Positions 47,885 to 59,374 of a stretch of 64,000 nucleotides of DNA are shown here, in pieces (position 1 is the stretch's first letter; the number at the start of each line of letters is the position of its first letter). The position numbers were made by a program, and so were the translations under genes. The DNA is from Larix kaempferi (taxonomy: Eukaryota > Streptophyta > Pinopsida > Pinales > Pinaceae): the NCBI GenBank assembly GCA_027924585.1, contig BSBM01000050.1:1426001-1490000 (forward strand), given 5' to 3'. The notes under the pieces are model-generated. The model was not told the DNA's origin and did not search any database. It was given only the letters and a program-made list of their open reading frames with translations.

Positions 47885-48491
47885 GTACCCCGACGAACCC
47901 AAGTACCCTATTTCAAAAAGTGGTGTCCCCGCCCCCGCATCCATCCACACACCCACGTTTCATGGAAACCTAGAGTCATACTCTACAGACCGTACTGTAG
48001 AAAACTGGGCACTGTTTTCTATGCAAGACTTTGGGCCTGTTAACTGGGTATTCTTTGGCACTGTTTCCAAGAAAAAGTATGCATAGTGACTGAGTAAATA
48101 GCTATGTACTTTCTGCTGTTATATACTTGCTGATGTACTCTCATTAATATTTTCCTAAGAAGCTCAATAAATTCTCTCTTGATTGGTTTTTCCCCTTAGG
48201 GTTTTTTTCTAGGGTCATTGGACCAAAAATAACTGTGTCAAATGTTTTTACAGTTTGCTGTTTTGTAATTAGTTTCGCTGCAAATTGTTTACTTAGCTTA
48301 GTATTTCAGATTTTGTTCATTGGGAAAAGTGCATGAGTTATGTATTTATTATATGACTGCTAAGACTGCAATCTGTGTTTGGCTAAGTGACTTGGGGGGA
48401 TCTGTTGTTAACTGAGTTTAGACAGATTTCAACATTCACTTTGGTATATCCTGGTAAGCACACTACAGGCAATTTGTTGTGTAACAAAGAG

Positions 48492-49153
48492 TATTATTCC
48501 TTCGCTCATCAATCACAACCTATAGCTTAGCTCACTTGTTGAATTTCTCCTCCCCCTTGTCCTCATAGTACCGATGGATAGCTTCCTTGGCCCTATCCAT
48601 GGCCTCATACAAGTAGCCCATTGCGGGCTTGTCCCAGTCAACCAAAGGAAGAACCTTTACCAAAGGTTCACTGATGGCACATACCTCCTGCAGTCTTGCC
48701 CAAAAATTCGAATCAAATTTCATTAGTTGGGCTATTTATTTCCCATCAGGTCTAGTGCTATAGACACAAGCAACCCAATCCTCAGAAAGAAATATCCTCT
48801 GTAGCTCCGTCATAACCCTATGGAGAGATTGAAGAGAAATGAAGCTAGTAGCGATCGCGTGATTGCGGGATGCATCAACTCCTTTTTTCCCGTGTATTGT
48901 CTCATGACTCCATGAGTGAAAGAACATATGTATGATTGTATATATATTTCCTAACAATTCTATTTAAATCAATGACTTCCTTGATCCAAGGATATTTGCC
49001 CATGTCCTCTAGCATCAAATCAATGCAATGGGCAGTGTTACTGTTCAAACTTGCAGTATGTGGTCTATACACTAGTGAATGGTAAGCATGTGGCAAAGGT
49101 ATGGGACCAAATGTCACCTCAGCCCATCCTCTCAATTTCTTCAGGTAGCTCAT
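48492..49153 (-). pseudogene. hAT transposase remnant, central part
   Basis: Minus strand: HCIDLMLEDMGKYPWIKEVI and YIYNHTYVLSLM, then, after a shift near 48905, SFISLQSLHRVMTELQRIF and one stop after RPDGK (near 48735). Next comes FWARLQEVCAISEPLVKVLP and GYLYEAMDRAKEAIHRYYED, the canonical block of plant DUF659/hAT proteins. It ends at Gy-B and continues at 19789. Upstream of HCIDLM the frame is less typical, and no BED zinc finger is visible to the right, so the N-terminus is missing or too far decayed. Confidence 0.88.
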
Positions 49154-50559
49154 AAATCCAGGGGAGATCCCTTTAAGGTACCTGCAAACACTGAATGAGA
49201 AAATACCCTTCTACAACCTTGTAACCAAATCGGTGCCTTATATGGAGTTAACAATGAATAATATAGGCACATAAATTAGAATAAAGGATTTAATTCAATT
49301 TATCAATAAATATGACAACTTTCAGTATATTTCACGAATCCCCATGCAAGGGATTCACACCTCCCAAGGAAATATCCCAGAAAAGTGCGCTCTGAAGGCG
49401 AGAGGGCTAAGTGGCCCAGGGCACACCTTTTGGTCCAATTAGAGCTGCAAAATACTTAGTAGAAACCCTACTTCAACACATTATGTAGTAGAAACCCTAA
49501 TTCAACACATTCATGTTTCTTGTTGCCGCCTAATACACACCTGGAGGGAACGCGGCAGGAAACCTTCAAGCCGCTCGGTGTGTCTTTGGGGGCAAGTCAG
49601 AGTCAAGTGCTGTCACCTGATTACTCGACTCCTCCGTATAGGCTTACTCCTAGCGAAGCCAAGGGGGGTGGTCCCTATGAAAATATTCTAAGGCTTTTAA
49701 CTACGAAAACAAGTAAAGAGATAATCTAGGAGTTAATATGATGGAATGAACAAATGTAACAACTAAGCAAGATCTGCAAATTGAAATTAAATTGGATACA
49801 ACACATGATATAGATGCATTCACGAAATTTTATAATTGAATTTAAACATTAAGAAATAAAGATCAGTGCCGAGAATGATTGTGAAATGCTTGCTGTGTTG
49901 TGTCGTGAAAGTATTGTAGAGGCTTGTTGTATATTTTAAATTATTAATGAGTATTATGGGAGTGGGTTTATTGGGGGTTTGGCCCAAAAAGAAACTTAAC
50001 CTCTTGAACTGAGTGCTATAGCGGCTTAACCAAGTGTCCAACAAGGCGAGGCATAATCTGCTTACAATAGCCTTCTTACTCTATGGTTTCCACCCATGCA
50101 ACCTCCCGAGTTCTTGAAGTGTTGAGTTCAATTGGATTTTCCTATTAAGACTAGTTGCTCTACACATTTTTCTGATTGACCCAACTATTCAGACTAGGCT
50201 GCAACGGTCAAGAGCATACTTCAGGCTTTGAGCATTGGTTAATTTTATTAAAAAACATGTGAAGTGGATTGTTAAACTAAACTAAGCCCCAAGAATATCT
50301 TTTCCACACACCAAAGAATGGTGCAGTAGTTCGGGAAAGCAAGGAGAAAAAATATTATGTTTATTTTATGAACAATTGTTTGTAAAAGCAACACAATGCA
50401 CAAGATAAATAGATTCGATTGAAAAGGTCCTTTGAGGACGTTTGTGTGCTTTTGTGGTGTTAATTTAATTACTAGGAACTTATAGAAACTAATCTAAAAA
50501 AAAACGCGAATCCTCCCTGGGGGGATGGGGGAAGGGGCTGGAATAGCCCGTTGAGCTCT
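49154..50559. other. Unassigned region right of the hAT remnant
   Basis: AT-rich, with no convincing ORF. It contains a 29-bp tandem duplication (tagtagaaaccctacttcaa at 49457 and tagtagaaaccctaattcaa at 49486). The left edge of repeat R2 may lie in here. Confidence 0.4.
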
Positions 50560-53022
50560 TTTTATTTTTGTTTACATTCAAGATTAAGGAGAACTATTGC
50601 TGGTCCTTTATCATTAGGAAACACGATAGTTTACAATATAAGATGAAAAGTAGAGGTGCTTGAAATGGGTTTTCCGGATGGTCTTGGAAGCTCTTAAGTC
50701 CGAATTTTTTTATGCTTGAAATGTCTAAACATGCTAAGCATTCAATAAAAACCAGAGAGCTTAGTTTATTAAAACAAGTAGCCAAAAACACTTTAAGAGT
50801 GTTTCTGGCAATACTACAAATTGCTATAAAAATTCTAAATAAACTAGCATATAAAAAGGGCTTTCTGGATGATCTCTGAAGTATCTAAATCAATTTTTTT
50901 AACCTTTTAAATGCCTAAACTTGCTAAGTATGCAAAAAAACCAGCAAGCTCTTTTTGTTATGAAATGGCCAAAACACTTAGAAAGCGATTTGGCCACACT
51001 TACACAATTTGCACAAAAATACTAAGAAAACTAGTTATAAAAAATGAAACAAAGAACTAAGTAAGGCAAGCTAGAAAGCTTGCCTTCTTAGGATATTTAC
51101 TTGCCTCTTTAAGAGATGGCAAGCAAATATCTAAGCACTAATCTTGCTTGATAATTTTTTTTTAACTCAAACAATCTCTTCTATTTTGCTCATTTAGATC
51201 TATGCTTTGAAACTTGCAATAATGGAGAGAAAACAATCTAGATCTAGAATGATTTGATAAACATTTTATAAATTTTAGATTGCAAAACTTAGATCTACTT
51301 TGAAATCAACTTTAAAATCTAGATCTAAGTAAGAAATAGAACCAGTAACCAAAATAGATGAAAGAGATTTTGTGGATCTAGAAGTCGAAACCCATGGGGT
51401 TTTGAGCAAATGAAGAGGGGCTATGGAGTTTACTTCTTGATGCATCGGTGGGATTCGTCTCTTTCTTTAAGTTTCTTGGAGGAAAGGAAGATATAACATG
51501 TTCATCCACTCGTCCAACTTAAACAACCTGTAAGATCAAAACACCACTAGCAAAGGGATTAAAAGCACCTGTGTGAATGATTAAAAGAGGGCGTGAGAGA
51601 TGATAAATTCAAACAAGAATTTTTTCTACCTCTAGCATTCTCATGTTATTCACAATATAAAATATTCTGTAAAGCACTACTTACTATTCCTTATGAAAAT
51701 ATTTTCCCTTCAAAGACAGATAAACCCAACAATTACTAGCATGATATGATGATACAGATTTACCTCATAAGGAGCACAGCATGAAGATCCAACACCAAAG
51801 ACAACACTAGGATAGCCTCCAAAGCCTCTTTATTGATTCAATAACAATATTACAATAGCAAGCAGAGGTTCGACCTTCTGATCCGAATGAAGGAGCAAAA
51901 GCTCTCATTATATAGCACAAACCATGCAAAGTAGGGCGCAACTGCCAAGGAGAACGACTTCAGTAGAGAGGGAGTTAACTGAGATGTGATTGGATCATGA
52001 TTGATCCTTGATTGGATGTCAGTTGGAGGAGAATGCGCCACCTCAAGAGATGGTAGGCGAATCAACCTGATAGAGATCTCCCTCAAATCACGTTTTTCCA
52101 TGTGTGAAAGTCGCCCAAGCTTAGGGAGGGTGCATTCCTTGAAGTGATGTTAACTGGATCTTGGTTGGCTTGATTGAAATCATCTAATTCGGAGCTCAGT
52201 TGATCACCAGTTGACTGTACAATGTCTTCAGTTCAAATCCAGACCAACTCCAGACTAATCCCATTGTTCTAGGAACTTGTCCTTTTATTATTTAATATGT
52301 CTTTTTTGACATTTATTTTGTCTTTTTTGAGTTTTTTTGAGTAAATATCATTTTTTGAGAAAAATACTTACTCAAAACTTAGGAAAAATGGGTTTATGGG
52401 TTAAATGGGTGCTATGGCTTAGAAAACGAGCATCCCATTGTCAAATTACACCCATAAACCACTTAATTATTACATTTTGTATTTTTTCAATTAAACCATT
52501 TGAAAAATGGTTTAATTAATTGAATTTTTTTTTTTTAATAAAACAAAACAAAATGGTCCACGACTGTGATTTTTTTTTTTTTAAACATGAAAATAACCAC
52601 CTAGGGACCTAGTACATGATAATATGACTTTATTTTAGGGTCTAGCATGTTTATATATGTTGAAAAATGGACTCTAATAACCCCCCAAGGCCTAACCACC
52701 ACTTTAGGCATTCCAGCTTTGGAGGTGTAGGAGACAAACTCATCAATTATACCTGGCTAAAGGCAAAGCATAATTGACAAGGGAAAAAAATCCTTGGATT
52801 ATCTTCTTTGGTTGTCAAGTACTAGGGGGCCGAGTCACTCAAAAGACCACCATGCTAGCACACTTTATTACAAACCTCGTGGGGCATGGACATATATTAC
52901 AAAATTAAAAAGGAGGCCCTGAAGGCCTGATTTGGATCTTCTGAACCTTGAAAAGCACAAGTATTTGTGCAACATTGGAGGCTCTTTGGAAGTCCAACTG
53001 AAGTGCAACTCAGTTGGTAACA
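50560..53022 (-). repeat. Family R LTR, copy R2
   Basis: Matches R1 and R3, including the gaaaacgagcat block (52418 region) and the block that includes the tttggaggtgtaggag variant. Minus-strand TATATAA at 51908-51915. It ends ggtaaca at 53022. Within it a segment of about 200 bp is doubled (about 50660-50855 and 50856-51055; both have aaacatgctaagca- or aacttgctaagta-like cores). The left end is not fixed. CTTGC occurs both at 53023 and just before a tgtgttg at 49894, which may be the true boundary. Confidence 0.55.
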
Positions 53023-54390
53023 CTTGCCAATGCATTAGGGAAAAATGGGACGCCCTTCAAGATGCGTGGATAAATCCAATAGGGTGAAATTGATGGGTGG
53101 ACCAGAATTTCCAAGTTGCAAATAGTTTTAGGTTTTTGAATTTATTTGAATTTTTAGGCTTTTTTGATGATATATGATTGTTAGGTTTTTCACGAAGGTA
53201 AAAGAGAATGCCCTTAAAGATCTGTGGACAAATCCACTAGGACGAATTTGTAGGGTGGACCAAAATTTCCAACTTCTAAGTACTTTTGTATTTTTTTGGA
53301 ATTTTTCATATTTTTAGGGCTTTTAGGAATTTTCAGATTTTTAGGGTTTTTATGCATAAATTGTAGCAAAATAAAGTACAAGTAAATTGATAAAAAAAAG
53401 AGTAATTAAATGACAAGAAAATGGGATATGATTTTTGTCTCAATCCCTAGGGCATTGAGAGATCAATGGTCAACGTCCCACTCTTGAGATGTCCTTTAAC
53501 ACTTGCAAGCTAGGGCATCACCTAGCAACACGCTCTAGGGTTCGGTAGGAGAGCCTAACTAGGGAAAATGAAGAAGTCCAAGGCCCCAAATAGCAATAGA
53601 GAACTCCTATAGAGGACATTCCCTTCATACAAAAGTTGAAAAAATGTTGACATAAATCCCTAACAAATAAGCAAAATGCACCATAAAAGCACCATTCAAC
53701 TAAGCTAGGAGCATAACTTACCAACATTTAACAAGGATGAGCAAGGAAAGAGCCCTTAGGACACACTTGTGCATTAGTTATTCAAACTAGTCTAGCATCA
53801 ACCATTTTCATGTGTAAAAAGAAGCCCTAAAACATCATTCATCCACCTTCAAGCAAGAAAGAGCATCCCAAGAGAAGTGTGCATCACATCAATAACTCAT
53901 AGAGTAGGAGAAAAAGAGAAAATAACATATTTGAAACATTGTCTTATGATTTACAATGAAGGTGAGGCGATCTATTCATATCTTTCATCTTCTACCTAAT
54001 TTTAAGTTATTAGCCTACAAGATAATGTAAAAAATATAACTTTTGGCTTGCTCACCCACAGTTTTGGGGGCTAAGCCACTCTAAAAGACATAAAAGTAGT
54101 AAAAGAAATGAAATTAGGCTACACCAAATGCTAGGTGTGCCAAAAGGAGGACGTCATGCCCCAACTAAACCCAACATATGTGTGCTGTCAACGTCCTCCT
54201 TTATTATCCTTTTAGGCTTCTTCAATAAGGAAGTACAAATTGTGGGTACACAGCCCAGAGGAGTGGTAAAATGGGTCCAAGTGAGCAAATATGGTTTGCT
54301 AAACAAATTCTATCACCTTTTACATGGAAAATAAACGAGTGTGGTCATGCGTCCTAAGGGTACCAACCCCTACAGGGTGAGCACCCCCTG
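53023..54390 (-). repeat. Gy-B-family LTR fragment
   Basis: Shares with the Gy-B LTRs the block from atatgattttt... (ggtcaacgtccc), ttaccaacattaacaag-like and gaggacgtcatgccccaacta (about 54150). The distance between blocks is similar to 20530-21640. More diverged than the two Gy-B LTRs are from each other. No TSD found. Confidence 0.6.
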
Positions 54391-54478
54391 GAGATGGAGA
54401 TCAAGCGGACCATCCATGACCTAAGTCACCAGACACGTCCAAAAGGCCTCTTGTGTCCGGTGGGGTCGTTTCAGACAA

Positions 54479-54562
54479 GAACACGACCTCAACATGTGTT
54501 TTTTCATGTCCCGATTCTAGGACACGAAAAAACACGTGTCCAACACGTGTTGAGGTCGTGTC
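54479..54562. repeat. 84-bp imperfect inverted repeat
   Basis: Left arm 54479-54511 (gaacacgacctcaacatgtg then ttttttcatgtcc) pairs with right arm 54520-54562, which carries an 11-bp insertion (tccaacacgtg). The loop is about 8 bases. Both arms contain cgacctcaac or gttgaggtcg. Confidence 0.85.
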
Positions 54563-54779
54563 TCGACCCTGCATACCATATCGAGCTTGAGAGATTTCAT
54601 TGATGTAAAGATTGTACAACTGGATGGAGAATGTAAATTTGCTACCCGTGTTTCTTGAACATTTGCTGATTACAATGTTTTTTATAGGACTAAGGCTCTG
54701 GAGGGAGCCATCGAGTGTGACCGTTGTGTGCATTTGTTGAATATACACTGTATTATTGGTTGGTATTTGTTGAATATAC

Positions 54780-56655
54780 CAATGAAGCACTTTAACTTTT
54801 GCTAGATATATCTATTGAACCCAAAAGAATCTATTTAACATGGAAGCTAAAAACTGTACTTTGAAAGAACTTGCAAAATGAAATTGCTTCCTAGCTAGAT
54901 CTATTTTTTATGATAAAACTTCAAAAGGATTTTAGATCTAAGCATAAACTAAACTCATAAATCAGATCTACTTAGTGATTGAAAATTGAAGCATATATCT
55001 ATAAGTCTAGCAAGTAACCAAGGAGAAAATATTGCTTTAAGAGGAGAAAGAGAAGGAGAAGCGATCTTGATGCCGGATGGAGTTCTTGTAGAAACGTTTT
55101 GGTGGAATGCAATTGGACTAAGCCACATGAAATCTTGGAGAGAGGGAGAACAAGCTTGTTCAAGCTCCAATCCATGGTTACCTGCAGCTATTTCGAAAGA
55201 TACTTGCAAAGAAAGTTGAACAAGCTTGTTCAAGCTCCAATCCACGGTTACCTGCAGCTATTTCGAAAGATACTTGCAAAGAAAGTTGGTGAGATCTAGT
55301 TACACATTTATGAGAAAAACTAGAAGCATAATAATAAACTTATTAAGATGCTAGATCTATATTCTTCAACATATATGAGCAAAATGAACCAAGAAATAAA
55401 CTTATTAAATGATTCCTTCCTATCGATTGAGAACAATCCTACCAAAGCTAGATTCACCATACAAAGTTGCAAGAAGAATTTAATTAAATACAAGTTACCT
55501 CAAACATGCATGGCCATGATCATCCAACACAAAGACACTACACCAATGAGCCTCCAAAGCTTGAACTCTTTATTCCAACAATGCAAAGCATAAGACCATT
55601 ACAAATAGAAACACTCCTCTTCTCCACAACTCCAACTAACTTGAATGGAGAATAGAGCTTGCTTATATAGAAAAACCAAGAGAGTTCCTCTTTGAAACTT
55701 GGAGAAATGAGTTGATACACTTGGAAAAGGCTTGTTGACACATGTGAGAGGTTTGGGGAGGTTAATGACACCTTTCTCCAACCATTTGACACTCCACTTG
55801 ATACCTCTCCAACCACAAATTCGCCCCCCCCCTTTGGTGGATCTCCAATCTTCAATCAAATCATCATTTATTTGCTCAATATTCTCCCTGATTTGATTTC
55901 CAATCAAAGGAAATTTGATTCCAACACATTTCCTTGATTCGTGGGATTGAGATTTTGCCTTTATTATATATTTTTTACCAATTAAATTGGTCTTTTTCGG
56001 TTTTTTTTGAGTAAATATTATTTTATGAGATAAATACTCACTCAAAAATTTGGATAAGTGGGTTTATGGGTTTAGTGGATGCTCTGGCTTAGAAAACGAG
56101 CATCCACTTGACAAATTATGCCCACAAACCATACTTTTATTACATTTTAAAATTTTCTAATTAAACTATTAAAAAATAGTCTAATTTTATGAGAAAAATT
56201 ATTTTTCTCAGAATTTAATTTTTTTTTAAAGGGACTTAGCACATGTCCATACGACTCAATTCTAATGTCTAGCATGGTAATATACATTGACATTTGGGCT
56301 CTAATAACCTCCTAGGGATGAGAAATCATGCCGACCGCCCCAACTTTGGAGGTATGAGTGAAAAACTCAAAAATTATAAGTCATTTATTCAACAACATAT
56401 AATTGACAAGGGAAAAAACACTTTGGGCTAGTCAGACTGATATCTAATTCCTATGAAAGCTGAGTCCATTACAAAACCATCATGCTAAGACATTTTTTAC
56501 AATTTTCCCACAAGGTATGGACATGTGATTTTATTTTAAAAAAAAGGGCCAAGGTGGCCTGCTAGAACTTTTGATCTTCTGAATATGAACAATTAAACTT
56601 GTTCCATCTTCACGGGCTCACTTGAAACCATCTAAGTGCAACTTAGCTAGTAACA
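54780..56655 (-). repeat. Family R LTR, copy R3
   Basis: Matches R1 from about 1222 to 2412. TATATAAGC on the minus strand at 55663-55670; ends agtaaca at 56655. It contains a 70-bp tandem duplication at 55148-55287. The left edge is unclear; the part before about 55490 is more diverged. Confidence 0.55.
55148..55287. repeat. 70-bp tandem duplication
   Basis: 55148-55217 and 55218-55287 (gaacaagcttgttcaagctc ... gcaaagaaagtt) differ by one base (catgg against cacgg). Confidence 0.95.
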
Positions 56656-56995
56656 CCATCATTTTTAGGTTACTCTCTCTCTCAGGTCGATGTGTTGTGT
56701 CAAGTATCCCAACTTTACTGAATAAGAACCATGATTGGGCCCCCCCCAAGGTAATTTGTGATCCTCTCTCAACTTGATTCTTTCCCAAGTTAGCTGGGAT
56801 ATGAGGATCTTCCATTGATTGGTTTCCTCCCTTGACAATCCAATACCACTGCATTCTATCCAAATTTAATCTAATGTTGGGTGAGCCAGTGGGATTGTTA
56901 CTTCGGATAGGGTCATGTAGTACTTGCTCTGGAGAGCTACCTACAACTTCCTGGGCATTTTGTAAATAGGATCCGTTGTCACATGGTTTGACTAT
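56618..56995 (-). other. Unidentified open frame, overlapping the end of R3
   Basis: About 125 codons are open on the minus strand without a clear start (VKPCDNGSYLQNAQEVVG ... MQWYWIVKGGNQSMEDPH ... LAKLHLDGFK). I recognise no domain. The last 13 codons come from the R3 terminus, so it is either a decayed coding piece abutting the LTR or chance. Confidence 0.2.
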
Positions 56996-58079
56996 CTAGG
57001 GTTTGCAAGGAATAAATGATCATCAAATTGGTGGAACCTTGGGACACTGCCCAAAAGTGTCACATAGGAAGGGTTCTCTTTCTTTAGGTTTCTCAGGTCC
57101 ACTAAAGTAGACCTAAACTAACCATGGGAGGTGTCCCCAGTCAAGCTTTCCTGTATACTTTCCGGAGTAACCAACTTTCTCATAGTACTAGCAAGACTAG
57201 TTTTTTCAAAATGATTAGAGGGCCAAAGAATTAACAAGTTATAAATGTGCACTATGAGGAAGAGGCTATGGAGTCTTTTGTTATGCAAGATAAATGTGAC
57301 CCTCACTAGTCTTAGGCTTCCTAAACTACTTTTAAGGAAACAATGATTAAAACAAGGAAGCCGTGGGAAAATAGTGATATTGAAAATTATTCTCAGGCTT
57401 TAGATTATGATTACTACCCGAATTTGAAATCTCAAGAGGGTTAAGGTTATGAGGGTAGCAAGTTTGATGTGCCTAAGTATGAAAATAGTACCACTAGGAA
57501 AATTGGAATGTTGAATGAATAATGTCCAACACTTGTGTAAATATTTGATATGAGTTTGTTGGGGTTTATGTGTGCTAGTTGAATTAAGACTCAACATTCC
57601 ATTTTAACATGCTGGTTATCATATGGATGATTGAATAAAATTATATTAGTAGTAGTAAATGTTAAAGTTAGGGTTTTAAACAAAAAATTAAAAACTAGTA
57701 CTTTAATGCAAAAAAATAAATTAAAAAAAAATTAGTACTGAAATAAAAAACAAAAATAGTACAGAAGTAGCAACCTGTAAAACAACAGTAGTAAACCTAA
57801 TTGACAATACATTTTTTTTTAGATCCGATAACCTACTTGAAGAAGAGAACCTTCCTTATACTCAGAAATAACTTTAAGATCAGATCTTGCCTCTCAGAGA
57901 CAAGTCAATACATGGAACAAATCACTGACCCTTACCTAAGGGTATGCACATACATGAGAGAGAGAGATAGAGTGCTGGAGAATAAGGTTATACAGTTACA
58001 GTAGTAGCTTACTGAGAGTACAATATATCCAAAATCAATTCCAAGAAATTAACCAAGATAGTCAACATTAGTTTAACAG
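56996..58079. other. AT-rich region with no supported gene
   Basis: Several A- and T-runs (57700-57730, 57812-57821). No conserved frame or clear repeat boundary. Confidence 0.4.
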
Positions 58080-58590
58080 TGAAAGGAAAACCCAAACATC
58101 TCACAACAACAGATGGATGCCATAAAACATCTCACAAGAGTGGATGGACAACAGTCACCTAATAGCCCATGGATGTCCCAATCAGTCCTCAACAAGTAGC
58201 GACAACCTCACATGAGGTCTTAGCATAGGAAGAAGCCTCAAAGTATGCCCTAACAGTGAACAACAACCTCAAAACCCTCTCAGAAGTGGACAACAGTCAC
58301 CTAGCAATCCACGGCTGTCCCAAACAGACCTCAATAAGGTAGCGACACCCTCATGAATAGTCCACACAGGCAAAAACCCCCTCAAATAGTCCACAACAGG
58401 CAACAACATTCACTAGAAGGAAAACAGTAACCCTAGAATAATCCAAAACAAGTAGCAGTAGTCACAAATAGGCAAGCGAGACCCTTAGGACAATCCACAT
58501 AGGCAGCAACACCCTCCACACAGGCAGTAGCACCCTAAAATAGGCAGCGACACCTTCCACAGTCCAAAATAGTCCAAAACTCACACGTGT
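58080..58590. repeat. Degenerate short tandem repeats (caggcagcgacaccctc type)
   Basis: Units of roughly 20-35 bp with aataggcagcgacac, agtccacaacaggcaacaac and caagtagcgacaacctcac, continuous over about 500 bp. Confidence 0.6.
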
Positions 58591-59071
58591 GGGGGAGAGA
58601 AAGGTGTAATCGGTCTTAAAAAAAGACAACCCTGATTAGTAGGGAAAAAGAACAAGAGAGCGTCCAAGCACAAGAAGCAAGAGAACCCTATATGTCACAC
58701 AAATAATGCTGTTGAAAACCCTAGATCAGTCATAATAAATCAAAGCTGAGTTTTTCTCTTCAAGATGATATTTACAATGAGAGGTTAGGCTAGGATTTAT
58801 AGCTTCTCAATGATCCCTAGAAGGTTCCACCTTCTATTTGGTCATTGAGGTTAGGGTTACCCAAATAAAGTCAAGATATTACCCCTTTTAGAAGGTTCCA
58901 CATAAAACATAATTTAATATTAGGACGTCTTAAGGGGAGGGTTACACATAAGACATAACGGTGGGTAAGTTACCACACTCAAGAGGGGCACTAGCACATA
59001 GGACCAACAAGGGAGGGGATCAACACAAGACTAAGCCAACACAAGGCTAACCACAAATCAATAAGAGGTAA

Positions 59072-59149
59072 AACAATAAGGTGGGAAAACAACCCTTCTA
59101 ACCACAAGACAAAAGGTGTAACAACAAGGTGGGAAGACAACCCTTCTAA
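59072..59149. repeat. Two direct repeats of about 30 bp
   Basis: acaataaggtgggaaaacaa then cccttctaacc (59074) recurs as acaacaaggtgggaagacaa then cccttctaacc (59122). A ctctctctc run follows at about 59151-59160. Confidence 0.7.
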
Positions 59150-59374
59150 CCCTCTCTCTCAGGGTATGTGGTCCACATATGTCCCAAGCTATAATTGAAA
59201 GTTCATCATCACCATATAAGGAAGGTTCACACTGGATGATGTGATCCTCTAGTCCTCCTGACTGCTCCTGAGGGAAAGTGCTAGTGATTCCATCAAGGGG
59301 TGGCCAGTCCCTTGAGGAAACAACCTATATCAACCATCTCGAAGACCTAGGAGAGGACATCACACATCATCATA

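Larger units (their letters stand above)
44905..48434 (+). mobile_element. TG...CA insertion in the Gy-B LTR, likely solo LTR with a LINE inside
   Basis: Starts tgttagtttttgg and ends gatttcaaca, flanked by TTCAT (44900-44904) and TTCAC (48435-48439). There is no internal second LTR, PBS or gag-pol that I can see, so a solo LTR is the best reading. The orientation appears to be plus: a TATA-like ctattataaagg at about 45362-45373, and ctcaataaattctctcttg near the end (about 48165-48183), which resembles a plant LTR polyadenylation region. A LINE fragment (47095-47836) sits inside. An open frame reading YCSKCGHISQEAGH (about 45940) resembles a broken zinc knuckle, but I give it little weight. 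Confidence 0.6.
19790..48486 (-). mobile_element. Gy-B: gypsy-type element carrying gag and RNase H, host of four nested insertions
   Basis: LTR ends TGTTAC...GTAAC(A/G) at 19790-21920 and 42760-48486. Target duplication AAGAT (19785-19789) against AAGAG (48487-48491), one mismatch. After removing the nested copia4, the interior is about 2.4 kb: gag remnants, an acidic spacer and one RNase H domain, with no protease, reverse transcriptase or integrase. The 5' LTR is further split by a 3.5-kb insertion at 44905. It is inserted in the hAT transposase gene. Confidence 0.88.
42760..48486 (-). repeat. Gy-B 5' LTR, split by a 3.5-kb insertion
   Basis: tgttaccgctcaaaataat ... gtgtaaca. Without the insertion (44905-48434 and one duplication copy) it is about 2.19 kb, against 2.13 kb for the 3' LTR. 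It aligns with 19790-21920 including the gaggacgtcatgcccc block and the closing tggtaagcac. Confidence 0.85.
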
